Assembly (NCBI GenBank): GCA_009760855.2
Contig: WPIO01000109.1
Coordinates: 1,270,001-1,334,000, forward strand
Direction of reading: 5' to 3'
DNA from: Cristatella mucedo
Taxonomy: Eukaryota > Bryozoa > Phylactolaemata > Cristatellidae
Length of the DNA: 64,000 nucleotides
The notes beneath the pieces are model-generated. The model saw only the letters and a list, made by a program, of their open reading frames with translations. It was not told where the DNA came from and searched no databases. The position numbers were made by a program, and so were the translations under genes. This document shows, one piece after another, positions 10,843 to 19,888 of the stretch; position 1 is the first letter of the stretch, and each line of letters begins with the position of its first letter.

Positions 10843-11715
10843 TTAGGGTATTGCTATATAAACAATTATATTTAATTCTCTATCAAACAAATTTGCGCCA
10901 GATATAAAACCGGACGACTGAACAAGTTTTGTATTTTCGTCTAGCATATAACTGCCGTATAACTGGTCTCTTAACGGTATCATAGTTGCTGGAAGAGGTT
11001 GTAATATACCTCTTTTACCTATAGAGTATTCGTATGTCGTTGTAACAACAAACAAACCCCTAGGAATAGTGACATTACCTAAAGTAGATATCCATCTACC
11101 GCTAATTGTTCTTGAATATAGATCTGTTGTTAAAGACCCATCAACTGTTGCTCTAAAACGAACCATAGCGATATTTCCATCTGATACTCTATTTAGATAG
11201 TTAAGGTTTACTCCATCTGTAGGATTAACAGGATCATTTTCTAAGAAGATAGAGTACTCATTCATATCTAAATTTCCGTTAAGAGTTCCACCCGTTAGTT
11301 TAAGGAAGTTAGAGTCCATATACGATTTATTTGGAATGTCATTATCAGAATTAGGAGGTCCTACAACAGATACATTTCCATTTACAGTTAGTGTTCCATT
11401 AATAGTTCCACCAGTTTTTGATAGCTTAGTATCTGCATAATCTTTAGTTGCAGCATCGCTAGGGTTTACTGGATTTGCTAGTTCTATCAACTTATGATTC
11501 TTCATTTCTATATCCCCATCTGCCGTAGTTCCTCTTGATACTTTAGTAACGAAATTTGTGTCTATATACTTTCTATTAACCGCATCTGTAGAGTCAACAG
11601 GATCGCCTAAATCCTTTATCAGATTTCCATTCATAATTAAACTACCTGTAAGTACATCACCACTTTTTTTAATATAATTTGCTACACCAATTCCTCTTCT
11701 TTTGGGTCTAAACAT
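10843..11715 (-). CDS. Fibre-like protein 2
   Basis: 290 residues, intact; the best example of the shaft repeat. At least four units are seen between residues about 20 and 175, with patterns such as MNG-x-L-I-x-D-L-G-D-P-V, DAVNRKY, NPVNPSDAATKDY and GTLNG-x-LDMN. A C-terminal domain of about 110 residues (from MVRFRAT) is rich in beta-prone residues, like a fibre knob. Its ATG sits on a TATAGAAATG motif. Confidence 0.78.
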   Translation of the reverse strand: MFRPKRRGIGVANYIKKSGDVLTGSLIMNGNLIKDLGDPVDSTDAVNRKYIDTNFVTKVSRGTTADGDIEMKNHKLIELANPVNPSDAATKDYADTKLSKTGGTINGTLTVNGNVSVVGPPNSDNDIPNKSYMDSNFLKLTGGTLNGNLDMNEYSIFLENDPVNPTDGVNLNYLNRVSDGNIAMVRFRATVDGSLTTDLYSRTISGRWISTLGNVTIPRGLFVVTTTYEYSIGKRGILQPLPATMIPLRDQLYGSYMLDENTKLVQSSGFISGANLFDRELNIIVYIAIP

Positions 11716-11722
11716 TTCTATA
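11713..11722 (-). promoter_or_regulatory. TATAGAAATG start motif (minus strand)
   Basis: Exact motif on the minus strand, ATG at 11715-11713. Shows that the motif follows gene orientation. Confidence 0.7.
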
Positions 11723-11813
11723 CAATAGTAAAAAGAAAATCAATATATGTTATTCCACTTGCAACAGTAAATTTATCTATAGCATACTTACATGTTCCAT
11801 CTATATTAATTAT

Positions 11814-12581
11814 TCAAAGTAGAGTGCCAGTAACTCCGTATGGCGATTCACTAGTTAATTCTACGTATGAATTCGTTTTATCAGTTGCGTACATCACCCC
11901 GCTAACCATTTGAAAGTTAGGTAATATCCCAGGAAAGAATGTTTTAAGGTTAGTTGTATATCCAACTATTGTTGATGTTCCTTGATCAATAATTGGCATA
12001 TCTCCTGGTGTTAATTGTTGTAATTGAAATCCTGTACTTCCGTTAGCAGTGATATTCAAATCGAGCATATCGAGATAGAATACGTTTGGATAAGTATCTG
12101 AACTTGCTCCAAAATATCTAAATGCTATTTGTTTTTTATTATCTATATATTGTTTCGTTACAGTGTCAGAGTATTTTAAGTTAGTAATACTCTTTCCACC
12201 CATATTTATACTAGCCGTTGCTTTACCTTGAAACACTTGTGTCATACTTTTTAGGAGTCCATAGTTTATAACTTTATAGGGCCTTAAATCACTGTATACA
12301 GTCCTGTCAGCAGAGTTTCCAGATATACCAAAAACATTCTTACAATTTAACTGTGATGACATCTTTGCATTAGTCTTTGGAAGAGATTCAGACATACTTG
12401 AAACAGTTGCTAACTCGCCCACGACATTAGTAGCCATGCTTTCTCCAAAGTTTAAACTAAGACAATAACTCAGGTTTATTGCATCACCTTCATTAAGAGG
12501 ATAGCCTAAATTAGTTATTCTATTTCCATTTGCATTCAGATTCGACCATATACGACCATTAATCTTTCTAACTTTTTCCAT
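11814..12581 (-). CDS. Fibre-like protein 3
   Basis: 255 residues, intact. Repeat units near residues 15-35 (LNANGNRITNLGYPLNEGDA) and 120-150 (MGGKSITNLKYSDTVTKQY), then a C-terminal beta-rich domain with a sequence unlike the other tips. Separate tips on a shared shaft suggest host-range diversification, as in phage tail-fibre cassettes. The start region is shared with the divergent gene at 12594. Confidence 0.72.
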   Translation of the reverse strand: MEKVRKINGRIWSNLNANGNRITNLGYPLNEGDAINLSYCLSLNFGESMATNVVGELATVSSMSESLPKTNAKMSSQLNCKNVFGISGNSADRTVYSDLRPYKVINYGLLKSMTQVFQGKATASINMGGKSITNLKYSDTVTKQYIDNKKQIAFRYFGASSDTYPNVFYLDMLDLNITANGSTGFQLQQLTPGDMPIIDQGTSTIVGYTTNLKTFFPGILPNFQMVSGVMYATDKTNSYVELTSESPYGVTGTLL

Positions 12582-12596
12582 TTACTTATATATATG
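12579..12596. promoter_or_regulatory. Divergent start region with shared TATATATA
   Basis: The ATG of the minus-strand fibre gene (12581) and of the plus-strand gene (12594) are 12 bp apart and share one TATATATA core, so one element probably drives both genes. Confidence 0.55.
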
Positions 12597-13703
12597 AAGA
12601 ATAAAAAAGGTAAAGGAGTTGAGAGTATAAAAGAAGGAGTTGATACAACTAAAGAAGTTGTGTCTGGTATTACAACAGCGACAGAAGTAGGTTCGAAAGC
12701 TGTTATAAAAATAGTTCCTAAAGTTGCCATGAAGCTATCCTTACAAGCCTCAAGCAAAATCGCAAAGATCGTTCCAAAAGTCTTACAATCCTTTAAAGTT
12801 ATTGGAACAGCTACTAAAGCTCTTGGAGGATTTCTATCAGGAGTAACTGGAATAGTAGATCTTGGTTTGTTTATAAAAGAAATTGTTGATGATATATCTT
12901 CCGGTAAGTATGGTCAAGTTTTCTGGAAAACGATGTCAGATAAAAAAGAAGGACTCTCGAAGATGGTTTCAAGTTTAGAAGTAGGTTTTTACATTAATGA
13001 AATATTATTAGAAGCTGAAAAATCAAATAGCGATTGGTATTTAAATCCAAGTAAGTTTTTATCTGAAACATTTGGAGAAGAAGTTTCTTGGGATGCAACA
13101 CAGCTTGATCCAATAGCTTGGAAGAAGAACTTTCTTGAAATGAGAGGAGGATTTCTACCTGCTATTCCAGCTATAATTGCTAGCATAGCAAGTGTAATAG
13201 GAGTTTGTTTAGCAGTTGGTTTAGCTGTTTCAATAACTGTTGCAGTTGCAGGACTGATAAAAAAGATAGTAGATGAAGCAATGTTTATTGCTAGAGCACC
13301 TAAAATGAATACGCATGAAGAAAGGATGAGTGCTTTAACACTTCAAAAAGAAAGATTAAATAATGCAGTTGTAGATCTGAAAAACATGATAGAATTACTT
13401 GAAAAAGGTGTTGATATAGATCTAAGTGATAAAGTACAGAATTCAGAAGTCAACAACAGATTAACTTATCTTAATAAGGGAAGAGAGCTTGTAGAGAAAG
13501 GAGGTGTTAATTATAGTGAAGATTTAAAAAGAGACATAAAAAAAGTAGAAGCTTTTACTGTTGGTGGTCGTAAAACATGTGACTATAAAGCAGAAAGCGC
13601 AATATTATTGAGCAATCTTTTTGCGAGAGGTGCGAGTCAAGAAGAAATGTATAACGAAATGATTAAACTTCGAGACGAACTTAAAAGAAGATGTAAGAAC
13701 TAA
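12594..13703 (+). CDS. Large membrane-associated virion-type protein, unknown
   Basis: 369 residues, intact. A Lys/Val-rich amphipathic N-terminus, a Gly-rich hydrophobic stretch near residues 78-98, then a long hydrophobic stretch (about 195-225) preceded by RGGFLPAIPAI. That pattern resembles the GGFLP-type hydrophobic segments of Polinton and adenovirus core or membrane-lytic proteins. The C-terminal third is helical and charged. Family not identified; a membrane-active capsid-internal role is an inference. Confidence 0.65.
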   Translation: MKNKKGKGVESIKEGVDTTKEVVSGITTATEVGSKAVIKIVPKVAMKLSLQASSKIAKIVPKVLQSFKVIGTATKALGGFLSGVTGIVDLGLFIKEIVDDISSGKYGQVFWKTMSDKKEGLSKMVSSLEVGFYINEILLEAEKSNSDWYLNPSKFLSETFGEEVSWDATQLDPIAWKKNFLEMRGGFLPAIPAIIASIASVIGVCLAVGLAVSITVAVAGLIKKIVDEAMFIARAPKMNTHEERMSALTLQKERLNNAVVDLKNMIELLEKGVDIDLSDKVQNSEVNNRLTYLNKGRELVEKGGVNYSEDLKRDIKKVEAFTVGGRKTCDYKAESAILLSNLFARGASQEEMYNEMIKLRDELKRRCKN

Positions 13704-14258
13704 TAGTCAGTGTAGCGAACTATTTTATTGTCTTCTGTTAATGTATAATTAAAGTTTAATCGTGCGAATTGGAGATGAAGACGAATAGCTTCGAAATCTC
13801 TAACTTTTGCGGCTTCTTCTGGATCATCGAAATAGCCTAGGTGATACTTTTGTTTTTCTATTTGTATTTGTGCCCTCCACTTATTCGATTTTTTTACGCC
13901 AGCAAACACCCGTAAAACCAGAAGTGTTATTTCTTAGTTTTCCTATATTTCTTTGATTTTCTGATCGAGTTGCTTCACGTAAATTCTTGAAACGATTATT
14001 TAATTTATCGTTGTCCACGTGATCAATTTCTTGTAAAGGCATTTTTCCAGTCATTATCAACCACACCAATCTATGAGCATAGTATATCTTTCCGTCAATG
14101 GTTATTCTTCTATAACCATCATTCAGTGTACCTGCCTCATCTCCTCTTCTCATACAACCACGTGTTGCATTCCATGTAAATTTGCCTGTTAAAGCATTAT
14201 AACTCAAAAGTTCCATTACTCTTTCTCTCAAAGTAGGAAATTCATCAATTTTATACAT
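13700..14258 (-). CDS. HNH-AP2 homing-type endonuclease (frameshifted)
   Basis: The N-terminal part (14258 down to about 13,885) is an HNH_3-type nuclease: AHRLVWLIMTG, EIDHVDNDKLNNRFKNLR and ENQRN are the classic HNH landmarks. The C-terminal part (13909-13700) is an AP2-type DNA-binding domain (GVxxxxxxxKWRAQI, YHLGYFDDPEEAAKVRD). The two lie in different frames, joined at a 7-T run on the plus strand (13889-13895) where 6 would keep the frame. HNH-AP2 proteins are free-standing homing endonucleases of phages and large DNA viruses. It sits between two structural genes on the opposite strand and looks like an acquired selfish gene. Confidence 0.85.
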
Positions 14259-14282
14259 GGTTTAAAAAATGTTTAATATAGT

Positions 14283-14293
14283 TATAGGGAATG
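14283..14293 (+). promoter_or_regulatory. TATAGGGAATG start motif
   Basis: Variant of the start motif, ATG at 14291. Confidence 0.6.
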
Positions 14294-15055
14294 TATAAAC
14301 AAATTAAACTTGATCTATGTGATCATCAAATCAATCTAATTCATAAATCAAAAGAACCAATTTCAATCAGACTTAAACATTCAGATTTAAGTGGTACAGT
14401 TCCTTTGCTTGTGTCTGACATGCAACTAAAAAGAATAGAAAAATATAAAACAAAGGGTTTTGGAATGCAGTTGAATTTGATTCTTAAACAATTGAAAGCA
14501 AATAGAAAAGTTGGATCAGGTATTGTTGATTTCATAAATAAGATATCTGGAGGAAGAGAATTTCACTTAAAGTTGCCAGCAGGAGTAAAATCAGAATTTG
14601 TTCCAGACGGAAGTTTTAATAATACTAATAGATATAGTTATGCGGGTCCGGGAACTAAGTTCGCTCAAAGAATGGAACAAGGCTACCAAGGTGTTAATGA
14701 TCTTGATAATCGTGCACTTATCCATGACCATACACATACAGAGACTGGTGGAATGCCAGAACCAAGAAGAACAGAAATACGGAATCTGTCAGACCTTGTT
14801 CTTGCTGAGTCTGCTGCCCGTATTGCTCTTGATCCTAAGCAGCCTACTTATGTTAGGGAAGACGCTAAAACAGTGGCAGCTATCATGGCAGCAAAAGCAA
14901 AATTGGGTTTAGGAATTGGTGGAATGCTAAACGATTCATTTGCAACTGATTTCTTAAAAGATAAAGTAAAAAATCCCGCAAGTTTGAATAAGATAAAAAA
15001 TTATGCCAGAGGCATTGTTGATAGAATGTTAGACATTAGCAGAAAAAAGATATAA
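14291..15055 (+). CDS. Phospholipase A2-like (parvovirus VP1 type) virion protein
   Basis: 254 residues, intact. The N-terminal 80 residues carry the repeated pattern seen before PLA2-like domains in Polintons and adintoviruses (xQI/LxRLKHS, PLLVSDMQ, ending GSGIVDFI). The central part has the calcium-loop motif YAGPGTK (residues about 116-122, near 14,638), then GVNDLDxRALIHD with the catalytic His-Asp at 14,722-14,727. The usual pattern is HDxxY; here it is HDHTH, so the Tyr is replaced. In parvoviruses the domain breaches endosomal membranes during entry. Whether this one is catalytic is unclear. Confidence 0.75.
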   Translation: MYKQIKLDLCDHQINLIHKSKEPISIRLKHSDLSGTVPLLVSDMQLKRIEKYKTKGFGMQLNLILKQLKANRKVGSGIVDFINKISGGREFHLKLPAGVKSEFVPDGSFNNTNRYSYAGPGTKFAQRMEQGYQGVNDLDNRALIHDHTHTETGGMPEPRRTEIRNLSDLVLAESAARIALDPKQPTYVREDAKTVAAIMAAKAKLGLGIGGMLNDSFATDFLKDKVKNPASLNKIKNYARGIVDRMLDISRKKI

Positions 15056-15111
15056 AAAAATTAAATAACCTAAAACTAACTAACTAATTTTTTATTTTTG
15101 TGTTTATGTCT

Positions 15112-15600
15112 CTAATAATCTGCAGGATTGAAAACACCACGCTTAGAAGTATCATAAACTTCAACTTGATCAAGTTTCAGTCTAATATTAAGTCTTTCTT
15201 CAGAGTTGTAAGAGTCTTTAGTAACATAACTTCCATCGAGAAGACCAGTAATGGAAAAGTCTGTTCCAAATTTATGAACCACATCAGCAACACAACTGAA
15301 CTTCAATTGTTTATTTTTTTGATCGAAGAAAATACTTGACTTGGGACCAAAATCAATTCTAATTCCAATTGTAGATCTCTTACTAAGGTCGTATCCACTG
15401 AAATCAAGTTTATTACTAGCCCTTTGTGCAATGTCTTTAATAGTTGGCATTATATCATCAGTGATGTACATCCACATATTATAATATTGTTTAGAATCTT
15501 TGGAAGTCTTTTCCTCGATGTGAACTCGAGCTGGCTTTCCTTTTGGAATTACGACTGAAGCATTTTCAAGAACTACGAATTTCTTATTTTGGATTTCCAT
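15112..15600 (-). CDS. Unknown conserved protein
   Basis: 162 residues, intact, beta-rich, Lys-rich, no recognised motif. Starts MEIQNKKFVVLENASV, ends NPADY. Starts on an exact TATAGAAATG motif on the minus strand. Downstream of, and co-oriented with, the protease gene. A DNA-binding or scaffold role is possible but nothing shows it. Confidence 0.7.
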   Translation of the reverse strand: MEIQNKKFVVLENASVVIPKGKPARVHIEEKTSKDSKQYYNMWMYITDDIMPTIKDIAQRASNKLDFSGYDLSKRSTIGIRIDFGPKSSIFFDQKNKQLKFSCVADVVHKFGTDFSITGLLDGSYVTKDSYNSEERLNIRLKLDQVEVYDTSKRGVFNPADY

Positions 15601-15607
15601 TTCTATA
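15598..15607 (-). promoter_or_regulatory. TATAGAAATG start motif (minus strand)
   Basis: Exact motif on the minus strand overlapping the start codon of the gene at 15112-15600. Confidence 0.7.
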
Positions 15608-15630
15608 AATGAGAAATAATTTTGTTTAAT

Positions 15631-16306
15631 TTAAATTAATAATTCCATTGTTCTTCCAAAATCAGTCAATTCCATTAGTTTTAAGAATATTAGACATCTT
15701 CTTCCGCAATCTTTCTGATTGAACTTTTGCAATTGAAAAGTTTGAAAAGATGGTATATCACCGAAGTAACTTATTACCTCAGGCATTGGTGGTGCTCCAA
15801 AAGAATCAAAGTAAAAACACCTGCTTCCTTCTTTTTTAAGTGCTACCCAATGAAATATTGCAAGGTCTGACTCCCCCGTATTACAAATAAGGCACTCATT
15901 ATCTAAAGGCTTTGTGAGTTCATCTCTTGCAAAGACACCTCTAAAGTTTTTTATATCTAATTCTTTTACATAATTATTTATTTCTATATCAGTCAAAGCT
16001 GATGATTTTACTTTTTTTTAGTTTGTTTATCTCACTCTTAATCTCACTAATTATTTCACTTGTTCCTCTTCCAATTCTTCTTCCTTGAGATAAAGATCCT
16101 CTTCCAATTCTTCTTCCTTGTGATACAGATCCTTCACCTACTGGAACTGGAATACTTCTTAGTTTAACAAACTTTGATTTCTTTTTACTACAAATCGTAC
16201 AGATTCCTTTTACCATTCCTCTCATTCCTTTCGTGCTATCAACCTCAACATACTCTTCGTGCAAGGTGTCGGTTGGCTTCTTACACTTCATACAATAAAT
16301 CTCCGT
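15631..16306 (-). CDS. Adenain-type cysteine protease with N-terminal zinc module (frameshifted)
   Basis: The C-terminal domain (15996-15631) has the adenovirus-protease triad: FHW (His, near 15,851), YFDSFG (Asp, near 15,805) and KDCGRRC (Cys, near 15,700). It matures capsid precursors. It has no ATG of its own. Upstream, 16291-15989 encodes a Cys-pair module resembling DUF5679 (CKKPT, later CTICSKKKSKFVK), two SQGRRIGRG repeats and a Lys-rich linker. The two parts are in different frames, meeting at an 8-T run (16012-16019) where 7 would join them. The first Cys of the expected CxxC lies upstream of the first ATG (16291); the codon at 16306-16304 is ACG where a start would be expected. Zinc-module identity is moderate, protease identity strong. 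Confidence 0.82.
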
Positions 16307-16328
16307 ATACTATAGTATAGAAAAAATG
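16304..16328. promoter_or_regulatory. Divergent palindromic start region
   Basis: A perfect 14-bp palindrome TATACTATAGTATA (16306-16319) lies between the protease gene (minus) and ATPase gene (plus, ATG 16326). On the plus strand it forms TATAGAAAAAATG. On the minus strand the same core ends at ACG instead of ATG. Confidence 0.6.
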
Positions 16329-16996
16329 CATTTAGAAATTAAACCTTTCGACTGTGGGCAAAATATTGATACTGGACATAAAGAACCATTACCAAAAATA
16401 CCTATTAGAGCGTTAGTTTTAGGTCCGAGTGGGTGTGGGAAGACACAATTAGTAATGAATTGGATATTTTTAGGAGATCTTAGTTACGATGTTTGTACTA
16501 TTATTGCTGCAAGTTTAGATCAGCCTTTATATCGCACATTTATAGATATGACAAAAAATAGTCCTGCTTTTGTTTGGATTAATGGTGTGGATGAAATGCC
16601 TGATGTTGATTCGTATAAGAAGTGTAAGAATGTTGTTGTATTGGATGATGTGATGGCAGAAGATCAAAGTAATATATTAGAGTATTTTACTAGAGGAAGA
16701 CATAAAAAATGAATGTGTTCTACCTTGCTCAAGGATTTACTAATGTTCCTAGAAGAACTATAAGAAACAATATAAACTTTATAATACTATTCAAACAAAA
16801 CAATGATGATATAGAAAATATTCGTCGTTCGTACGTTGGTGATATAGATAGAAATCAATTTAAAAATTGGGTCAGTTCTTGTACAAGGAAAAGATTTGGC
16901 TATTGTGTTATTGATCTAACTAAAACTGAAGAAGAAGGAAGATTTTGGTCTGTTGATAAAGATGGAAAGCAACTAATAACAATTTTTAATAGTTAA
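16326..16996 (+). CDS. A32/FtsK-HerA-type genome packaging ATPase (frameshifted)
   Basis: The N-terminal half has Walker A GPSGCGKTQ (residues about 34-42) and Walker B NVVVLDDVM (about 101-109), typical of the packaging ATPases of Polintons, virophages and large DNA viruses. The frame stops at 16712 right after a 6-A run (16704-16709). The next frame continues with NVFYLAQGF and IRNNINFIILF to 16996. In the second Polinton the same junction is uninterrupted (57,712-58,088, TRGRQKGINVFYLAQG), which confirms that one base is missing here. It pumps DNA into the capsid. Confidence 0.92.
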
Positions 16997-17006
16997 TAGG
17001 AAAGGA

Positions 17007-18071
17007 ATGATTAACGGAAAGTTGTATCAAAGAAAAAATAGACCATATGTAGGAAGTGTTCAAGAAGCAGTTGATTTAGAAAACTTGCTTACCAACTTGG
17101 AAAACTTAAATGTTGCAACAATACTTAACAATGGTGAAGAGATTGCTAGAATAGAAGCTGAAATTGTTGCTAGAGATCAAATAGAGCATAAACTAAATGA
17201 ACGTGCTTTAGAATACTCTAAAAATGATTTAGGTGAAACTGATCTTAATAAACTTAAAAGAATGAGACCTAAACTTGCAATGCAAATGGAAAGTAATAAA
17301 ATAATTGAAAAGGCCGCAGCAGCTAAAATACAGGATGTATCTTTGGTTTTGAAAAAAAAAATTAGTGATATTGCTTCTGGAAAACCTTAAAAGGCGATTA
17401 ATAGAGTAAATCAAGTAAAGACTCATGCGGCTAATCCAGAAATAAAAGAAATTCTTGATGATGTTCAAAAAACGGTGGCGGAGAGTTTTAACATTAATCC
17501 GTCTACTGGTACTCAAAAGATTGATAAAGGAAGTATAAAAGAAATACCTACTACTAGTACACCGACGAAGAGAGGAAGGAAAGTAGATTTACAAATTGAT
17601 GAATCATCCGATTTTGCAACTGCTATTGAGCCTAAAATCATACTTCAAGAAAGCCCATCGACTATTAGGGCCGAATTAATCGAACTTACTAAAAAATCGT
17701 CTGTCGGAAAAATGAAAGCTGCTATGAGAGAATATATAAACGGAATTACAGAAGATAATGTTGGAGAGAGAGTTAATAGGATATTTATAGAGTTGCCTGG
17801 AAGAGACAAAATGTCTAAAAAAGAACAAAGTATTTTAGATTATATATCGGGGTTGCAAGGATCAAGAATAGGAGGACTAAAAATGCTTCCAGTGTTTGTT
17901 AAGAGCGATGAAGAAGTATTTAAGAAGATTGATTTATGGTTGAGAGAGCTTGCTGCTGGAAATAAAGGAGTTGTAAATTCAATAAGTGCTGCTGTAGATT
18001 ATTTAGCCAGATCTAGAAAAGTACCAAAGTCTTACGTTGCAAAAATAAATAATCTATTGTTTAATATATAG
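17007..18071 (+). CDS. Unknown conserved virion-type protein with in-frame TAA
   Basis: About 354 codons in one frame, interrupted by TAA at 17388-17390 (after IASGKP). The first part is helical and Glu/Asn/Lys-rich. The second has a Thr/Pro/Lys-rich linker (about 17,500-17,580), then a compact helical domain ending AKINNLLFNI. The decayed second copy has the same TAA at the same site (58610-58612) with homologous sequence on both sides. The stop therefore predates the split of the two copies, or it separates two real proteins. Located between the ATPase and the penton-like genes, where Polintons often carry the conserved unknown protein PX, but I cannot confirm that identity. Confidence 0.65.
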
Positions 18072-18078
18072 GAAAATG
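18067..18078 (+). promoter_or_regulatory. TATAGGAAAATG start motif
   Basis: Variant of the start motif overlapping the ATG at 18076. Confidence 0.6.
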
Positions 18079-18936
18079 AGCGATCTTTTAGTTGTTGCTA
18101 AAGAGATTCTTAAGAATATTGAAGTTATTAGAAAAAGTAGTCAAGCAAGTAAAGAAGGGTATGTGTTTAGTATTATTGGAAATTCTAATCCAATTGGTTT
18201 GCATCTTAACAATCCTATTTTATTGAGAAACAAAAACTTAAAAGTTTGCTTTAAGAAGTTTGTTGGAATTAATTCTATAAAAAATATTACAACTTCCAAT
18301 AATACTTTTGTTTATAGAAGTGCAGGTGGTTCTGAACAAACAGTAACTATAGAACCAGGAATTTATACTGTTGATAAGGATGACTTAAACACCGGTATTG
18401 TTGATAGGATTAATAATTATATAACTCAAACAGGATCAAAAACTGATAAGTTTATAGTTGGTGTTGATACAGGTACTGCACACTCATGGATTACTATGCC
18501 AGTTGGATGGAGTTTTATTGCAAGTAAATCTTCTATCTCTAAAGTACTTGGATTTACTAAACCCGCTTATACAATTGATAGCAAGTTTTTAGAGTCATAT
18601 CCAAATATTACACCAGTTGTTTGTACTCCAAATAAAAAGTTTTATTCAGAGGAACAGGTAAATATTGCTGATGTACAACTTGTTCTTGTGAATTGTAATT
18701 TAGTTGCGCCTGGAACTACTTTTATAAATGGAAAAGAAACTCAAGCTCTAAGAAGTTTTGGATTTGATTTTTATCCTTGGGATACGATGGTTTACGAACC
18801 AAATACACTTGAATACCATAACATTTCTACTGAAAGTATTAGTAATATAAGTGTTGCAGTTACTGATCAAAACTTGAATTTGTTAGATTTTGGTGGAGAA
18901 CAAATTGTAGTTGTTATAGAAATTATAGAAATATAA
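18076..18936 (+). CDS. Penton/minor-capsid-like protein 1
   Basis: 286 residues, intact. Beta-rich. The C-terminal third has the pattern VNIADVQLVLVNCNL, a hydrophobic 'YEPNTLEYHNIS' step and a terminal ISNISVAVTDQNLNLLDFGGE, a signature seen at the ends of Polinton minor-capsid (penton-like jelly-roll) proteins. Two further paralogues follow directly. An additional N-terminal region of about 100 residues is not shared with them. The role at capsid vertices is inferred from family and position upstream of the major capsid gene. Confidence 0.72.
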   Translation: MSDLLVVAKEILKNIEVIRKSSQASKEGYVFSIIGNSNPIGLHLNNPILLRNKNLKVCFKKFVGINSIKNITTSNNTFVYRSAGGSEQTVTIEPGIYTVDKDDLNTGIVDRINNYITQTGSKTDKFIVGVDTGTAHSWITMPVGWSFIASKSSISKVLGFTKPAYTIDSKFLESYPNITPVVCTPNKKFYSEEQVNIADVQLVLVNCNLVAPGTTFINGKETQALRSFGFDFYPWDTMVYEPNTLEYHNISTESISNISVAVTDQNLNLLDFGGEQIVVVIEIIEI

Positions 18937-18950
18937 TATAAGGAAAAATG
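18937..18950 (+). promoter_or_regulatory. TATAAGGAAAAATG start motif
   Basis: Looser variant of the start motif, ATG at 18948. Confidence 0.45.
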
Positions 18951-19876
18951 ACTATAAGATTAACTGGCACATCCTCTTCAGATAATAAAACGTTATATCC
19001 TCCAATTAATTTAGGAGAAAAGTCTGGATATAATGAAGTTGGGTTAAGAAGAGTAGAATTTACATTTACTAATACAGCAATATCGAATGTTATTAGAGGT
19101 ATAAATAATCGACTTTGGTTTAAGTTTTCCATTGGAGATGCGGGTGATCCTACTTACATTGAAGTCGATTTTGGAAAAGAAGCTGATGATACTCCTAAAA
19201 ATTCAGGAACTTACGATACTAACAAGATTGTTCTTGCTTTAAACACAGCATTAGCACTTAAGAAAAAAGTAGGTGGTGCTGCATCCGGCACATCAGCTCT
19301 ATATAAAGGAAGAAATGGGAGTGGAATAAAATTTAGTGTTGATACGGATGATAAGATAGTCATGCAAGTAGCTGGTGATAGTGTTGTTTTTCTTGGATCT
19401 AATTCCTTTACCACAAAAAAGATGAATTTTTTAGTATTGGAGATACGCTAGGTTTTAACTCAAATGAGCAAGGTACTTTCGATAGGGACATGGTTGGAGG
19501 AACTCCTTATGAAGCAGTTGAAAAGGCTATGTATTTTGCTGGAACTTATAAAGCGTGGAATAAAATGATTCAACATGATAATGGTGGTGTAAAATGGATA
19601 AGTGTTGATTGTGACTTAGTCAATCCAGATCTTAATTATATAGAGAGAAGAAAAGGATTTTTAGATCAATCAAGCTCTTTATACGTCATTGATGATGATG
19701 ATATTGCTCCTGGAGAAAAAGTTGATTTACATATTCCGAATGTAATGTACTTACCTACAAGAGGTGATATAGAACAACTAAATGGTTATAGTATTACATT
19801 AAAAGATCAAAATAGAAATAGAGTTAATACAATTACAAATGTTGTATCAACAATAGTTATTAAAAAAGTAAAATAA
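18948..19876 (+). CDS. Penton/minor-capsid-like protein 2 (frameshifted)
   Basis: Starts MTIRLTGTSSSD, with the landmarks YPPINLGEKSGYNEVGLRRVEF (residues about 23-44, shared with the next gene), then WISVDCDLVNPDLNYIERR, PGEKVDLHIPNVMYL and a terminal LKDQN. The frame breaks after a 6-A run (19415-19420), where 7 would be needed, and resumes through 19490 to 19876. The decayed homologue at 60,232-60,815 reads across the junction. Probably a vertex or cement jelly-roll protein. Confidence 0.72.
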
Positions 19877-19877
19877 G

Positions 19878-19888
19878 TATAGAAAATG
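19878..19888 (+). promoter_or_regulatory. TATAGAAAATG start motif
   Basis: Start motif with one extra A, ATG at 19886. Confidence 0.65.

Noticed and set aside
14598-14912. A 104-codon frame overlapping the PLA2-like gene
   Set aside because: Out-of-frame shadow; hydrophobic composition follows from the main frame's codons.
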